Positions 1 to 7,400 are shown, numbered from the stretch's first letter. The stretch: 32,608 nucleotides of DNA from Acidimicrobiia bacterium (GCA_020846855.1 JADLDD010000100.1:1-32608); one strand, 5' to 3'. Numbers and translations are program-made. The notes: generated from the letters alone by a model not told the origin.

Positions 1-281
1 TCGCCGTCCTCCCGGAGCCGGATGTCGTCGGGCTTGAGCCTCCCGGCCTCGCCGGGTGCCCGGACGATGACCGACACCTCCGGATACCGGGCGCTGTCGA
101 GGCTCACCACCTTGAGCCCCGGGTCGGGCGCGGCCCCCGCCGGGGCCGCGACCGCCGCCAACGCGACGATCGCCGTGGCGATGACGCCGACGGCGCGCCG
201 GGCCGGGCGGCGCCGGGGGCCGCTTCCAGCGGCGCGACCGGAGGCGCCGCCGCGACCGTGGCCGTGGGAGCGGCCCGTCAC
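1..281 (-). CDS. Exported protein of the Tad locus, 5' part only (VWA/TadB-like suspected)
   Basis: Only the first 93 codons lie in the window; the gene continues past the left edge. I start it at the GTG whose bases overlap the cpaF stop (GTGA), the same coupling used elsewhere in this operon. The N-terminus is Arg-rich (RRRPARRA), followed by a hydrophobic stretch of about 20 residues ending in AGA-AP, which looks like a Sec signal peptide or N-terminal membrane anchor. After it comes LKVVSLDSARYPEVSV and then DIRLREDGD, a beta-rich start resembling proteins in which a von Willebrand A domain precedes the TadB-like type II secretion F domain in actinobacterial Tad clusters. The position right after cpaF is where TadB normally sits. 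The VWA/TadB assignment is inference from context and a short N-terminus; the existence of the gene is well supported. Confidence 0.6.
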   Translation of the reverse strand, partial: MTGRSHGHGRGGASGRAAGSGPRRRPARRAVGVIATAIVALAAVAAPAGAAPDPGLKVVSLDSARYPEVSVIVRAPGEAGRLKPDDIRLREDG

Positions 282-2440
282 CGGAACCGCCCGGCGCGGG
301 TGTGGGCGAGGATGTCGACGTCGCCGAAGATCTCGGCCGGGAGCTGGATGCCGAGGTCGTTCAGGCGCTCGCTGAACTTGGGCCGGATCCCCGTCGGCCG
401 GGCCGACCCGAGGAACTTGCCGTCGGGGCCGATGCCGGCGGAGTAGTCGAACATGAACACGTCGGAGAGCGTGATCGTGTCGTTCTCCATGCCCTCGACC
501 TCGGTCACGTGCGTGATGCGCCGGGTGCCGTCGCGGAGCCGGGTGAGCTGCACGATGAGGTCGATGGCCGACGCGATCTGCTCGCGGATGGCCCGGGCCG
601 GCAGCTCGAGGCCGGCCATCAGGACCATCGTCTCGAGCCGGGCCAGGGCGTCGCGGGGGGTGTTGGCGTGCACCGTGGAGAGCGACCCGTCGTGGCCGGT
701 GTTCATGGCCTGGAGCATGTCGAGCGCCTCCCCGCCCCGGACCTCGCCGACCACGATCCGGTCGGGCCGCATGCGCAGGGAGTTGCGGACCAGGTCGCGG
801 ATCGTGACCGCGCCCTTGCCCTCGATGTTGGCGGGTCGGCTCTCGAGGCGGACCACGTGGTCCTGGTGGAGCTGGAGCTCCACGGCGTCCTCGATGGTGA
901 CGATCCGCTCCTCCGAGGGGATGAAGCCGGAGAGCACGTTGAGCAGCGTCGTCTTCCCGGTGCCGGTACCGCCCGTCACCAGGACGTTCAGCTTGCCGTT
1001 CACGCAGGCGGTGAGGAGCTCCGCCATGCCCTCGGTCATGGTCCCGAAGCCGATGAGGTCGGCGACCTGGTACGGGTCCTTCGAGAACTTCCGGATGGTG
1101 AGGCTCGGCCCGTCGACGGAGAGCGGCGGGATCACCGCGTTGACGCGTGAGCCGTCGGCGAGGCGGGCGTCGACCATCGGCGACGACTCGTCGATCCGGC
1201 GCCCGATCTTCGAGACGATCCGCTCGATCACCCGGCGGAGGTGCTCCTGGGACACGAAGCGCACGTCGGTGCGCTCCAGCTTCCCGAGGCGCTCGACGTA
1301 GATCGGGTCCGTCGAGTTGACCATGATCTCGGTGACGGTGGCGTCGGCGATCAGCTTCTCGATCGGCCCGTGGCCGAGCACGTCGTCGCTGATCTCCTCC
1401 ACGATCCGCTGGCGCTCGGCCGCCGAGAGGGGCGCCTTCTCGCCCTCCATGATCCAGCCGATCTCCTGGACCACGTGGGAGCGGAGCTGCGACTCCGACA
1501 GCGACGAGTCGAACAGGCGCGACCCCAGGCGGGCGAAGAGGGCGTCGTGGGCCCGGCTCTTCAGGTCGGTGAAGGGGTCGGCGGCGCGCCCGGCCGCCCC
1601 GCCCTCCGGGACCACGCGCAGCGTCGGGCCGCCCGCGGCCCGGGCCGAGAGCGACGTACCCCGTTCCGCCACCGGGGCCGCCGGAGTCGCGGGCGCCGCG
1701 GGGGTCGCGGGCGCCGCGGGAGCTGCGGGGGTCGCGGGAGCTGTGGGGGATACCGGAGCGGCGGGTCCCGTAGGTGTGGTGGGGGGCGTAGGTGGGGTGG
1801 GGGGCGTAGATGCGGTGGGGGGCGTAGGTGTAGCGGGGGCCGGCGGGGTCGGAGCGGCCGGGCCGGACGTGGGAGGCCGCGGGGCCGTCGCCGCGGACGA
1901 GCCGTCGCCGGGGCGCGAGCCCTCGGCGCGCGGGGGGGTCCCGGAGGAGGCCGGCGCGTCTCCAGGGCCGGTGGGCGTCGACGCCGGAGGACGAACGTTC
2001 ACGCGGGCGCCGGGCGGCGGCCCGGACCCCGCGCCGCCCACCGGGCCGGCGGGGCCGCGGGGGAGGAACCCCGAGCTCGGCCCGAGGTGCCGCCCGGGGG
2101 TGGGCGCCTCGGCCGCGGGGGCCGGGTCCGCACTGGGAGCGCCCGGTGCGGCGGGTGCGGCGGATGCTGCCGGTGCGGCCGCGGGGGCAGGGTGATCCTC
2201 GGCGGTGCCCTCGGACGCCGCCGGGGTGGCGGCCGGAGCGGGCCGCGGGGGGGCGGGGGGGTCGGTGACGTCCCCGGGTCCGGTGGTGTCCGGGGGGGGG
2301 GGAGCGGCCGGTTCGGGGCGGTGGGCCGGTTCGGCGGGCGCGGGCGGTCCGGTCGGGTCGGCGGCCTCGGGCGCCGCGTCGGGCCAGGTCCCGTCGCCGT
2401 CCCGCTCCTGCTGCTGGCGTAGGCGGTCGCTGAGCCTCAT
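278..2440 (-). CDS. cpaF: CpaF/TadA-type pilus assembly ATPase with long Pro/Ala-rich N-terminus
   Basis: 720-residue secretion ATPase of the PulE/VirB11 superfamily that powers Flp pilin polymerisation at the inner face of the membrane. Visible motifs are the Walker A GGTGTGKT (490-497), an Asp box around TIEDAVEL (515-522), Walker B with RIVVGEVRGGEA (561-572) and a His box in GHDGSLSTVHANT (582-594). The catalytic part starts near residue 285, with the N-terminal domain containing EIMVNSTDPIYVE. The ATG at 2440 overlaps the cpaE stop (ATGA), and the protein begins MRLSDRLRQQQ. An in-frame extension further upstream lies inside cpaE and is not used. Residues 20-260 are an extraordinary Pro/Ala/Thr-rich segment, so the protein is about 250 residues longer than typical CpaF. 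The core motifs are intact, so it should be active. Confidence 0.95.
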   Translation of the reverse strand: MRLSDRLRQQQERDGDGTWPDAAPEAADPTGPPAPAEPAHRPEPAAPPPPDTTGPGDVTDPPAPPRPAPAATPAASEGTAEDHPAPAAAPAASAAPAAPGAPSADPAPAAEAPTPGRHLGPSSGFLPRGPAGPVGGAGSGPPPGARVNVRPPASTPTGPGDAPASSGTPPRAEGSRPGDGSSAATAPRPPTSGPAAPTPPAPATPTPPTASTPPTPPTPPTTPTGPAAPVSPTAPATPAAPAAPATPAAPATPAAPVAERGTSLSARAAGGPTLRVVPEGGAAGRAADPFTDLKSRAHDALFARLGSRLFDSSLSESQLRSHVVQEIGWIMEGEKAPLSAAERQRIVEEISDDVLGHGPIEKLIADATVTEIMVNSTDPIYVERLGKLERTDVRFVSQEHLRRVIERIVSKIGRRIDESSPMVDARLADGSRVNAVIPPLSVDGPSLTIRKFSKDPYQVADLIGFGTMTEGMAELLTACVNGKLNVLVTGGTGTGKTTLLNVLSGFIPSEERIVTIEDAVELQLHQDHVVRLESRPANIEGKGAVTIRDLVRNSLRMRPDRIVVGEVRGGEALDMLQAMNTGHDGSLSTVHANTPRDALARLETMVLMAGLELPARAIREQIASAIDLIVQLTRLRDGTRRITHVTEVEGMENDTITLSDVFMFDYSAGIGPDGKFLGSARPTGIRPKFSERLNDLGIQLPAEIFGDVDILAHTRAGRFR
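1661..2383 (-). repeat. Low-complexity Pro/Ala/Thr-rich coding segment in cpaF
   Basis: This part of cpaF encodes residues 20-260, nearly all Pro, Ala, Gly, Thr and Ser. The section at 1673-1855 is made of short degenerate repeats encoding PTPPT and APATPAAP units. It probably forms a disordered or extended polyproline-like linker in front of the ATPase domain. The repeat makes replication slippage and length polymorphism likely. Confidence 0.8.
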
Positions 2441-3648
2441 CGTCCGTCCCTCCTCCAGCGCCGGCCCCGGCCTTCGGCCGCGGCCGGTTCGGCCGTCGGG
2501 ACCGGAGGCGCGAAGCGCTCCACGATGTCGGTGAGGATCCGCCCGACCGGCGACTTGGGGTCGCTCTCGAGGAGCGGTACGCCTTCGTTCATCGACTGCG
2601 GCACGCTCTTGGCGCTGGGGATCTGGGCGTGGAAGCGGGCGCCGATCACCGCCTCGATGTCGCTGGTGTCGAGACCCACCCGGGCGTCGGAGCGGTTGAG
2701 CACGTAGTGGCGGCGCTGCGAGGTGAAGCCGAGCTGGTCGAGCAGGTCCACCTCCTTGCGGAGGCTGCGTACGCTCGCCACGTCGGTGGTGCACACGAAG
2801 AGGAGATCGGTCGCGCGCTCCACCGCGGCCACCGTCGGCTCCTCGAGGCCGGCGGGGGTGTCGACCACCACGAAGCGGAAGTCGGTGGCCAGCAACCCCA
2901 CTGCGTGGCCGGCCACCGCGGCCGTCACGTCGTCGCCGTCGACCGGCGACTCCGGCGCGCACAGCGTGTACAGGCTCGACGGGTGGGCGCTGAGGTAGAT
3001 CTTGATCGCGGTGGCGTCGAGGGCCCGGGGCGAGCGGGCGACGTCGGCGATGGTCTGCTCCGGGACGATCTGGAGCGCGGAGGCCACGTCGCCGAACTGC
3101 ACGTCGAGGTCGACGAGGGCCACCTGGCCGGGGCGGGAGTGGGAGAGGCCGACGGCCACGTTCGTGGCCAGGGCCGTCTTGCCCGAGCCGCCCTTGGGGG
3201 CGAGGACGGTGATCACCCGGTTGGGTTCCGCCTCCGCCGCCTCGCCGCGCAGCTTCGACCGGCGCCGTTCGGCCATCTCGAGCATGCGCCGGATGACCCG
3301 GCCCAGCTCCTCGACCGTCGCGTCGGGGCCCACCACGTCGCGGGCGCCCACCTCCAGCGCGCGCTCCAGGAGGTCGGCGCTGCGCTCGGCGACGATGACC
3401 ACGCAGATCTCGGGGTGCTCGAGGTCGAACACCCCGGCCAGGGCCAGCGCCGCCTCCAGCGGGATCTCCGGACCCACGAGGACCACGCCCACGTCGCCGC
3501 GGGCCACCTCGGCGACGACCTTCGACGGGTCGATGCGGGCGTACTCCTCGTCCCAGGCCCGCAGGTCGGTGCCCACCGGGAGGCCCCCGGCCGCGGCCGC
3601 CCGGGCCGCGAACTCCTCGCTCGGCGTGAGGAGGACCAGGCGGCTCAT
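2437..3648 (-). CDS. cpaE: CpaE/TadZ-like pilus localisation ATPase
   Basis: 403-residue protein of the CpaE/TadZ family (ParA/MinD-like) that positions the Tad assembly complex at the cytoplasmic membrane. Residues 1-120 look like a degenerate receiver-type domain. The ParA-like domain follows, with the deviant Walker A KGGSGKT (152-158), a Walker A' region in VALVDLDVQFGD (176-187) and DTPAG (263-267). Switch-like residues and IPSAKSVPQSMNEG (343-356) are typical of the family. The tail after 382 is basic and low-complexity (GRGRRWRRDGR). The start is the ATG at 3648, overlapping the cpaB stop (ATGA). Its own stop overlaps cpaF in the same way, so cpaB-cpaE-cpaF are translationally coupled. 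A longer open frame upstream of 3648 is a shadow of cpaB. Confidence 0.93.
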   Translation of the reverse strand: MSRLVLLTPSEEFAARAAAAGGLPVGTDLRAWDEEYARIDPSKVVAEVARGDVGVVLVGPEIPLEAALALAGVFDLEHPEICVVIVAERSADLLERALEVGARDVVGPDATVEELGRVIRRMLEMAERRRSKLRGEAAEAEPNRVITVLAPKGGSGKTALATNVAVGLSHSRPGQVALVDLDVQFGDVASALQIVPEQTIADVARSPRALDATAIKIYLSAHPSSLYTLCAPESPVDGDDVTAAVAGHAVGLLATDFRFVVVDTPAGLEEPTVAAVERATDLLFVCTTDVASVRSLRKEVDLLDQLGFTSQRRHYVLNRSDARVGLDTSDIEAVIGARFHAQIPSAKSVPQSMNEGVPLLESDPKSPVGRILTDIVERFAPPVPTAEPAAAEGRGRRWRRDGR

Positions 3649-4400
3649 TGGTACACGTTCTCCGGCTTCACGACCCGCGTCCCTCCGGCCGGGACGTCCT
3701 TGGGCTCGTCGCCCAGCCACACCGTGCCGTGCTCGGCGGCGAACACCAGCTTCTCGGCCGAGGGGGCGTCGAGGGCGAAGGTCACGATGAGGTTGCCCTC
3801 CGGCGCCACCGACGGCGTGTCGTCGGTGGAGCCCTTCTTCTCGTCGTCCTTCTTGTCGTCGCCGCCCTCGGGCGCCTTGCCGTACGCGACCGCCGTGACC
3901 AGCACCTTGTGGAGGGTGAGGTGGGTCATGTAGGGCGACACGTCGGGAGCGAACGAGGCGAAGACGGCCACGGTGTCGCCGGGTGCGACGGTCCCGCCGA
4001 CCATCCGCTCGGCCGAGAGCGCCACGCTGACCTGGAGCAGCTTCGACGGCACGTCGACGGAGCCGGAGCGGGCCTGGTCGGGGGTGACGAACCGGGCCGC
4101 CACGATCTGCTCGCCCGCCAGGAGGTCGGTGGCGGCCACCCGGCCCTTGAGGGAGTCGAGCGAGGTGACGGCCCCCTCGGCCCGGACCTTGGCCGGCACC
4201 TCGGTCCGCTTCACGGCCGCCCCGAGCTTGCTCACCGGGGTGCCCTGGGCGATCTTCTCCTTGGCCACGAGCACGGTGACCATGCGCTCGCCGGCGACGG
4301 CCTTGTCCTTCGCCGACTGCACGTACGCCATCAGGGCGAAGGTCCCGACCGCTGCCATCAGCAGGGCGGCGGCCAGGCCGGCGAACCTCCGGTTCTTCAT
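3645..4400 (-). CDS. cpaB: CpaB/RcpC-like Flp pilus assembly protein
   Basis: 251-residue CpaB-family protein. A single N-terminal membrane segment (about 7-28) is followed by an SAF domain (about 40-104, containing VTVLVAKEKIAQGTPV and the LLAGEQIVAARF end) and an RcpC-like domain (about 117-250, including VAPGDTVAVFASF and a LIVTFALDAPSAEKLVFAAEHG-type core). CpaB sits on the outer side of the cytoplasmic membrane and links the pilus machinery to the envelope. An acidic/lysine loop (GGDDKKDDEKKG, 179-190) interrupts the RcpC region. The start ATG at 4400 has a GAGGAAG ribosome-binding site a few bases upstream. The gap of about 140 nt to the TadG-like gene holds a hairpin, so cpaB may also have its own promoter. 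Confidence 0.9.
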   Translation of the reverse strand: MKNRRFAGLAAALLMAAVGTFALMAYVQSAKDKAVAGERMVTVLVAKEKIAQGTPVSKLGAAVKRTEVPAKVRAEGAVTSLDSLKGRVAATDLLAGEQIVAARFVTPDQARSGSVDVPSKLLQVSVALSAERMVGGTVAPGDTVAVFASFAPDVSPYMTHLTLHKVLVTAVAYGKAPEGGDDKKDDEKKGSTDDTPSVAPEGNLIVTFALDAPSAEKLVFAAEHGTVWLGDEPKDVPAGGTRVVKPENVYQ

Positions 4401-4503
4401 GATCTTCCTCGGTCCTCGGTCGGGATCGGTATCGGGTACCGCGGTCGGGACGTAGCTCCCCGGCCAACTTCGGAAGATCCGGCGGCCGGCTTTAGCACCG
4501 ATT

Positions 4504-4534
4504 CCCGCCGGGCCCCGTTCCGGCGGGAACGGGG
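4504..4534 (-). terminator. Pair of overlapping, mutually exclusive hairpins after the TadG-like gene
   Basis: Directly downstream of the TadG-like stop, two perfect inverted repeats overlap. One pairs 4504-4511 with 4520-4527 (8 bp, 8-nt loop). The other pairs 4513-4521 with 4526-4534 (9 bp, 4-nt loop). They cannot form together. No U-tract follows, as is usual in high-GC bacteria. Likely a partial terminator or a stability element between the pilin half and the cpaB-cpaE-cpaF half of the locus. Confidence 0.5.
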
Positions 4535-4541
4535 TCGCCGC

Positions 4542-5648
4542 TCAACCGACCATGCGGACCATGGTCGTTCCCATGTCGGGTCCGAAGGTGCCGGAGACGT
4601 TGGTCACGACCTTGCCGAAGTGGCCGCGGATGCACACGGTGCTGTTGCCGTTCCCCTGGGGGCACGAGAAGTTCGACGGCCACTTGGTGCTGCCGTTCCA
4701 CTTGTAACCGGTCAGGTAGACGGACGCGAAGCCGACGATGTGGTATTGGCCGTTGGCGCCGTTGCCGATCACCTCGTCGAAGATCGGGATCAGGATGAAC
4801 TTGTTCTGGTAGGGGGCCACGCACTCGTCGATGGACTTGAAGTTGTTGCCGGGCTCGGTGCCGGCCCAGCCCCCGACGGTGATGGTCACCTCGCAGGGCA
4901 CCTTCTTGTCGTCGGCGGCGAGCTTCCCGAAGCCGCCCGGGTGGTCCTTGCCGGCCGCGTCGGCCGGGCAGGGCGCCTGCGCGTAGACGGTGTTGTGGAA
5001 GTACACGTACTGGGCGTCGCCGGTGAACGGCGGCCCGCTCTGGATCCCGCCCTGGTGGGCCACCGCCTGCTCGTACTCGCAGACGCCGAAGGTGAGCGGG
5101 ATCGTGGTGGCGCCACCGATCCCGCCCCAGGCGGCCACGGCGCGCGCGTGGACCGTCTTGCCGGTGGCGCCGAAGATGCGGGCCAGGCTGAAGGGGACCT
5201 CGGCGCCACCGGCGTCGGAGGTCCGGGTGCGCACGGCCACGTACCCGCTCGCGCCGTCGGGCACGTCGGGGGGATCGGCGCAGGCCGGGAGTCCGGCGCC
5301 GGTCCCGCAGACCTCGTCGACGCCCGACTGCCCGTCGTCGGCGTTGGCGCTGGCGTAGCTCCCCGCCGTGGTCGTGAACGCCCCGCAGTCGCCGCCAGCG
5401 CAGTCCTTGGCCACCGCGAGGGCCGAGGCGTCGGCCCCGTTCTGGAGCTCGCGCCGTTCCTGGTACAGGGCGCCGACGTCGATGACGATGGCGCCGAAGC
5501 CGAGCAGCGACACCATCATCACGGCCACCATCACGGCCACGGCCCCTCGCTCGGTGCGGTGGCGCCTCGAGAGGCGGGCCAGCCGGCGGGGCGAGCGAGG
5601 GGTCCTCGGCCGGGACGATCGGGGACGGGTCCGGTTCAGAGTCCGCAT
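4542..5648 (-). CDS. TadG-like pilus assembly protein (TadE/G family)
   Basis: 368-residue protein with an Arg-rich cytoplasmic N-terminus (about 1-34), then an ERGAVAVMVAV type segment and one membrane helix (about 38-58). This continues into VIDVGALYQERRELQNGADASALA, which is the hallmark N-terminal signature of TadG-like proteins. The rest (about 80-368) is exported and Cys-containing, with no catalytic motif that I recognise. It probably acts as a minor pseudopilin or surface component of the Tad system. The start at 5648 overlaps the TadE-like gene by 13 nt, implying coupled translation. An ATG start at this point keeps the full basic N-terminus. Confidence 0.85.
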   Translation of the reverse strand: MRTLNRTRPRSSRPRTPRSPRRLARLSRRHRTERGAVAVMVAVMMVSLLGFGAIVIDVGALYQERRELQNGADASALAVAKDCAGGDCGAFTTTAGSYASANADDGQSGVDEVCGTGAGLPACADPPDVPDGASGYVAVRTRTSDAGGAEVPFSLARIFGATGKTVHARAVAAWGGIGGATTIPLTFGVCEYEQAVAHQGGIQSGPPFTGDAQYVYFHNTVYAQAPCPADAAGKDHPGGFGKLAADDKKVPCEVTITVGGWAGTEPGNNFKSIDECVAPYQNKFILIPIFDEVIGNGANGQYHIVGFASVYLTGYKWNGSTKWPSNFSCPQGNGNSTVCIRGHFGKVVTNVSGTFGPDMGTTMVRMVG

Positions 5649-6034
5649 CGCATGACCCCCGAGACGGTGATGTTCCAGGTGCCCGACGTGACGAACAGCA
5701 GGGTGTACGGGACCTGGGCGGTGGCGGTGACCTTGGCGCTGGTTCCCGAGCCGTCGCTCGGGCAGGAGCGGTCGACGGTGACGGAGCTGAAGCTGAGGTT
5801 GGGGGCCGCGTCGTAGACGGCCTGCGTGGCCTCCGAGGTGGTGTGGCCGAGGGCGGCCTCCCGGGCGCCTTCGCGCACTGCGGCCGTGACGCCGAGCTTG
5901 GCGTTGTAGCCGAGCCCGAAGTAGACGATGCCGAACACGAGCATCACGAGGATCGGCAGCACCAGGGCGAACTCCACCGCGGCCGCGCCCCGCTCCGACG
6001 GGTCGCGACGGTCGGCGCCGCGCCGGGTGTCCAC
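5636..6034 (-). CDS. TadE-like pseudopilin
   Basis: 132-residue TadE family protein: a basic leader (DTRRGADRRDPSERG), then AAAVEFALVLPILVMLVFGIV, the pilin-like hydrophobic segment with the conserved Glu five residues after the Gly expected to be cut by the prepilin peptidase. A C-terminal exported beta-rich domain with one Cys pair (CPSD near residue 91, MRCGL at the end) follows. I prefer the GTG at 6034, one base after the stop of the upstream Flp pilin gene. An ATG at 6100 would add 22 low-complexity residues and overlap that pilin by 65 nt. It likely forms a minor component of the pilus together with the downstream TadG-like protein. Confidence 0.85.
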   Translation of the reverse strand: MDTRRGADRRDPSERGAAAVEFALVLPILVMLVFGIVYFGLGYNAKLGVTAAVREGAREAALGHTTSEATQAVYDAAPNLSFSSVTVDRSCPSDGSGTSAKVTATAQVPYTLLFVTSGTWNITVSGVMRCGL

Positions 6035-6035
6035 G

Positions 6036-6221
6036 TCAGCCGCCGAGGGCGTTGATGATCGTGGGCGGGAAGAGCTCACCGACCCGGAGGCCGAAGGCAC
6101 TCACCGCTCCGACGATCGTCAGGGCGATCAAGGCGATCATCAGGGCGTACTCGACGGCCGTGGCGCCGGTCTCGCCGGTCTCGCCGACGGCCGCTCTCGG
6201 GGGCGAGGGCTCGGGGCGCAT
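6036..6221 (-). CDS. flp: Flp-type pilin (promoter-distal copy)
   Basis: 61-residue Flp pilin: a 20-residue leader rich in Pro, Glu and Gly (MRPEPSPPRAAVGETGETG), then ATAVEYALMIALIALTIVGAV with the Glu-Tyr pair that defines Flp pilins at positions 5 and 6 after the predicted cleavage Gly. A short C-terminus (LFPPTIINALGG) follows. A strong Shine-Dalgarno (GGAAAGGAAG) precedes the ATG at 6221. The longer open frame reaching further upstream covers the intergenic hairpins and is not coding. The mature pilin would be about 41 residues. It differs from the promoter-proximal pilin in leader and tail, so it may be a minor or alternative subunit. Confidence 0.9.
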   Translation of the reverse strand: MRPEPSPPRAAVGETGETGATAVEYALMIALIALTIVGAVSAFGLRVGELFPPTIINALGG

Positions 6222-6235
6222 GACGCTTCCTTTCC

Positions 6236-6256
6236 GGGCCGGCCCTCGGCCGGCCC
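6236..6256 (-). promoter_or_regulatory. Perfect 9-bp hairpin just upstream of the second flp ribosome-binding site
   Basis: Positions 6236-6244 pair perfectly with 6248-6256 around a 3-nt loop. The structure ends a few bases upstream of the Shine-Dalgarno of the pilin gene starting at 6221. It could protect a processed 5' end or modulate translation initiation. The pairing is seen in the sequence; the role is inferred. Confidence 0.45.
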
Positions 6257-6278
6257 ACGAGGGGTTCCGCTCAAGGCA

Positions 6279-6308
6279 GGAGCCCCCGGGCGTCCACCCG
6301 GGGGCTCC
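6279..6308 (-). terminator. Perfect 12-bp hairpin between the two pilin genes
   Basis: Positions 6279-6290 (ggagcccccggg) pair without mismatch with 6297-6308 around a 6-nt loop, about 20 nt after the stop of the first pilin gene. There is no U-run. It is the strongest simple stem-loop in the pilus half of the window. It probably attenuates transcription or stabilises the 3' end of a short flp mRNA, so that the first pilin is made in excess over downstream Tad proteins. Confidence 0.6.
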
Positions 6309-6328
6309 CGACCAGAGGAGGCGGATCC

Positions 6329-6514
6329 CTACGGAAGGGAGCCGGTGACGGTGTCGAAGAGGCCGCTGAGGCCGCCGCCGAGGGCGGTCACGGCGGCGAT
6401 GATCGCCACCGCGATCAGGGCCACCATCAGGCCGTACTCCACCGCGGTCGCCCCACGCTCGTCGTCGTGGCGGCTGGCCAGCCAGTTCTGGATGAAGGTG
6501 GCGAGGTTGGTCAT
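6329..6514 (-). CDS. flp: Flp-type pilin (promoter-proximal, probable major pilin)
   Basis: 61-residue Flp pilin: leader MTNLATFIQNWLASRHDDERG, then ATAVEYGLMVALIAVAIIAAV and a Gly-rich end (LGGGLSGLFDTVTGSLP). The Gly before ATAVEY is the expected prepilin-peptidase site, with Glu at +5 and Tyr at +6 of the mature protein. The ATG at 6514 is chosen because AAGGAG (6523-6528) sits 8 nt upstream. An in-frame start 19 codons earlier has no comparable site. The leader resembles that of typical actinobacterial major pilins, and the gene is first in the operon, followed by a strong hairpin. Both facts suggest that it is the abundant subunit. Confidence 0.93.
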   Translation of the reverse strand: MTNLATFIQNWLASRHDDERGATAVEYGLMVALIAVAIIAAVTALGGGLSGLFDTVTGSLP

Positions 6515-6686
6515 CGGGGTGTCTCCTTGTGTGTCGGGCTCGGGCCTTGGGGCCGGGAGGTGCGAGACCAATATCGGCGCGATCCCGTCCCGTCACATCC
6601 TCAGGATTGAGGATTTGCCTGCCCCCGCCGGCCCTCGCCGCGGGTGCTCGCGCCGGTCCTGGGCTGGAGCGCGGGCGTCGGGCGGA
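6515..6686 (-). promoter_or_regulatory. Probable promoter/operator region of the flp-tad operon
   Basis: 172-nt gap between the response regulator gene and the first pilin. It contains a perfect 7-bp dyad (6597-6603 with 6608-6614, 4-nt spacer; AT-richer than its surroundings) and the element ccaatatcggcgc at 6568-6580, which recurs with one change upstream of the histidine kinase gene (9186-9198). These are plausible operator sites for the adjacent regulator. I cannot assign -10/-35 boxes with certainty. Confidence 0.45.
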
Positions 6687-7400
6687 TCAGGAGCGGGGAG
6701 CCGGCGGCGGGGTCCATCCGGCCCGCGCCGCCAGGGCCACCGCCGCGAGCTGCGACGACACGCCGAGCTTGGTGAGGATCCCCCTGATCTGCGACCGGAC
6801 GGTCGTGATCGACACGAACCCCTCCTCGGCGATGGCCTCGGCACCCAGGCCGCCGGCCAGCGAGGCGAGCACCTCGGCCTCTTTCGGCGTCAGCGAATCG
6901 AACGGGGCCAGCGCGTCCCGCCGGGCCCGGCGCTCCGCCCTCAGGAGGTCCAGCATCCGGTCCCGTTCGGCGGGCGGCGTGACGGTCCGGCCGGCGACGG
7001 CCCGCCCGATGGCCTCCACCACGTCGGCGAAGGGAGTGGCCTTGGAGAGGATCCCCTCGGCCCCGGCCTCCAGGCACTCGGCCAGGGCCACTCGGTCCGT
7101 GCTACCGCTCAGCATCACCACCCGCGCGCCCTGCTCGCGCAGTCCGGGGATCAGGTCGACCGCGGCCAGGTCCTCGCGTCCGAGATCGAGGTCCAGGAGC
7201 ACCACGTCGGGTAGGTGACCGCGGGCCCGCTCGAGGAGGGCCTCGGGTGCGTCGGGCTCCTCGACCGCCACGTCGAAGCCGTCACCGCGGAGGAGCGCCG
7301 CCAGGCTGGCGGCCAGGAGCCCGTGGTCGTCGACGAGCATCACCCGGCCAGGGGCGTCGGCTCGGAGCGTGCGGGCGGCATCGGCCGGTAGCGCGGTCAT
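6687..7400 (-). CDS. NarL/LuxR-type response regulator
   Basis: 237-residue two-component regulator. The receiver domain (about 18-135) has the acidic pair D24-D25 in MLVDDHG, the phosphoacceptor D70 in VVLLDLDLG, a Ser in MLSGS (98) and the conserved Lys in ILSKA (120). After a linker, the LuxR-type helix-turn-helix (about 168-228) contains LTPKEAEVLASLAGG, IAEE, and TTVRSQIRGILTKLGV. It should be an active transcription factor. The ATG at 7400 overlaps the kinase stop (ATGA), so kinase and regulator are made together. Its location directly upstream of flp suggests control of the pilus operon; that target is inferred. Confidence 0.92.
   Translation of the reverse strand: MTALPADAARTLRADAPGRVMLVDDHGLLAASLAALLRGDGFDVAVEEPDAPEALLERARGHLPDVVLLDLDLGREDLAAVDLIPGLREQGARVVMLSGSTDRVALAECLEAGAEGILSKATPFADVVEAIGRAVAGRTVTPPAERDRMLDLLRAERRARRDALAPFDSLTPKEAEVLASLAGGLGAEAIAEEGFVSITTVRSQIRGILTKLGVSSQLAAVALAARAGWTPPPAPRS

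Noticed and set aside
2441-2962. In-frame upstream extension of cpaF giving an 894-residue protein
   Set aside because: The added residues are Arg/Gly/Pro-rich, lie wholly within cpaE in another frame and match no family. The ATG at 2440 forms the ATGA overlap used across the operon.
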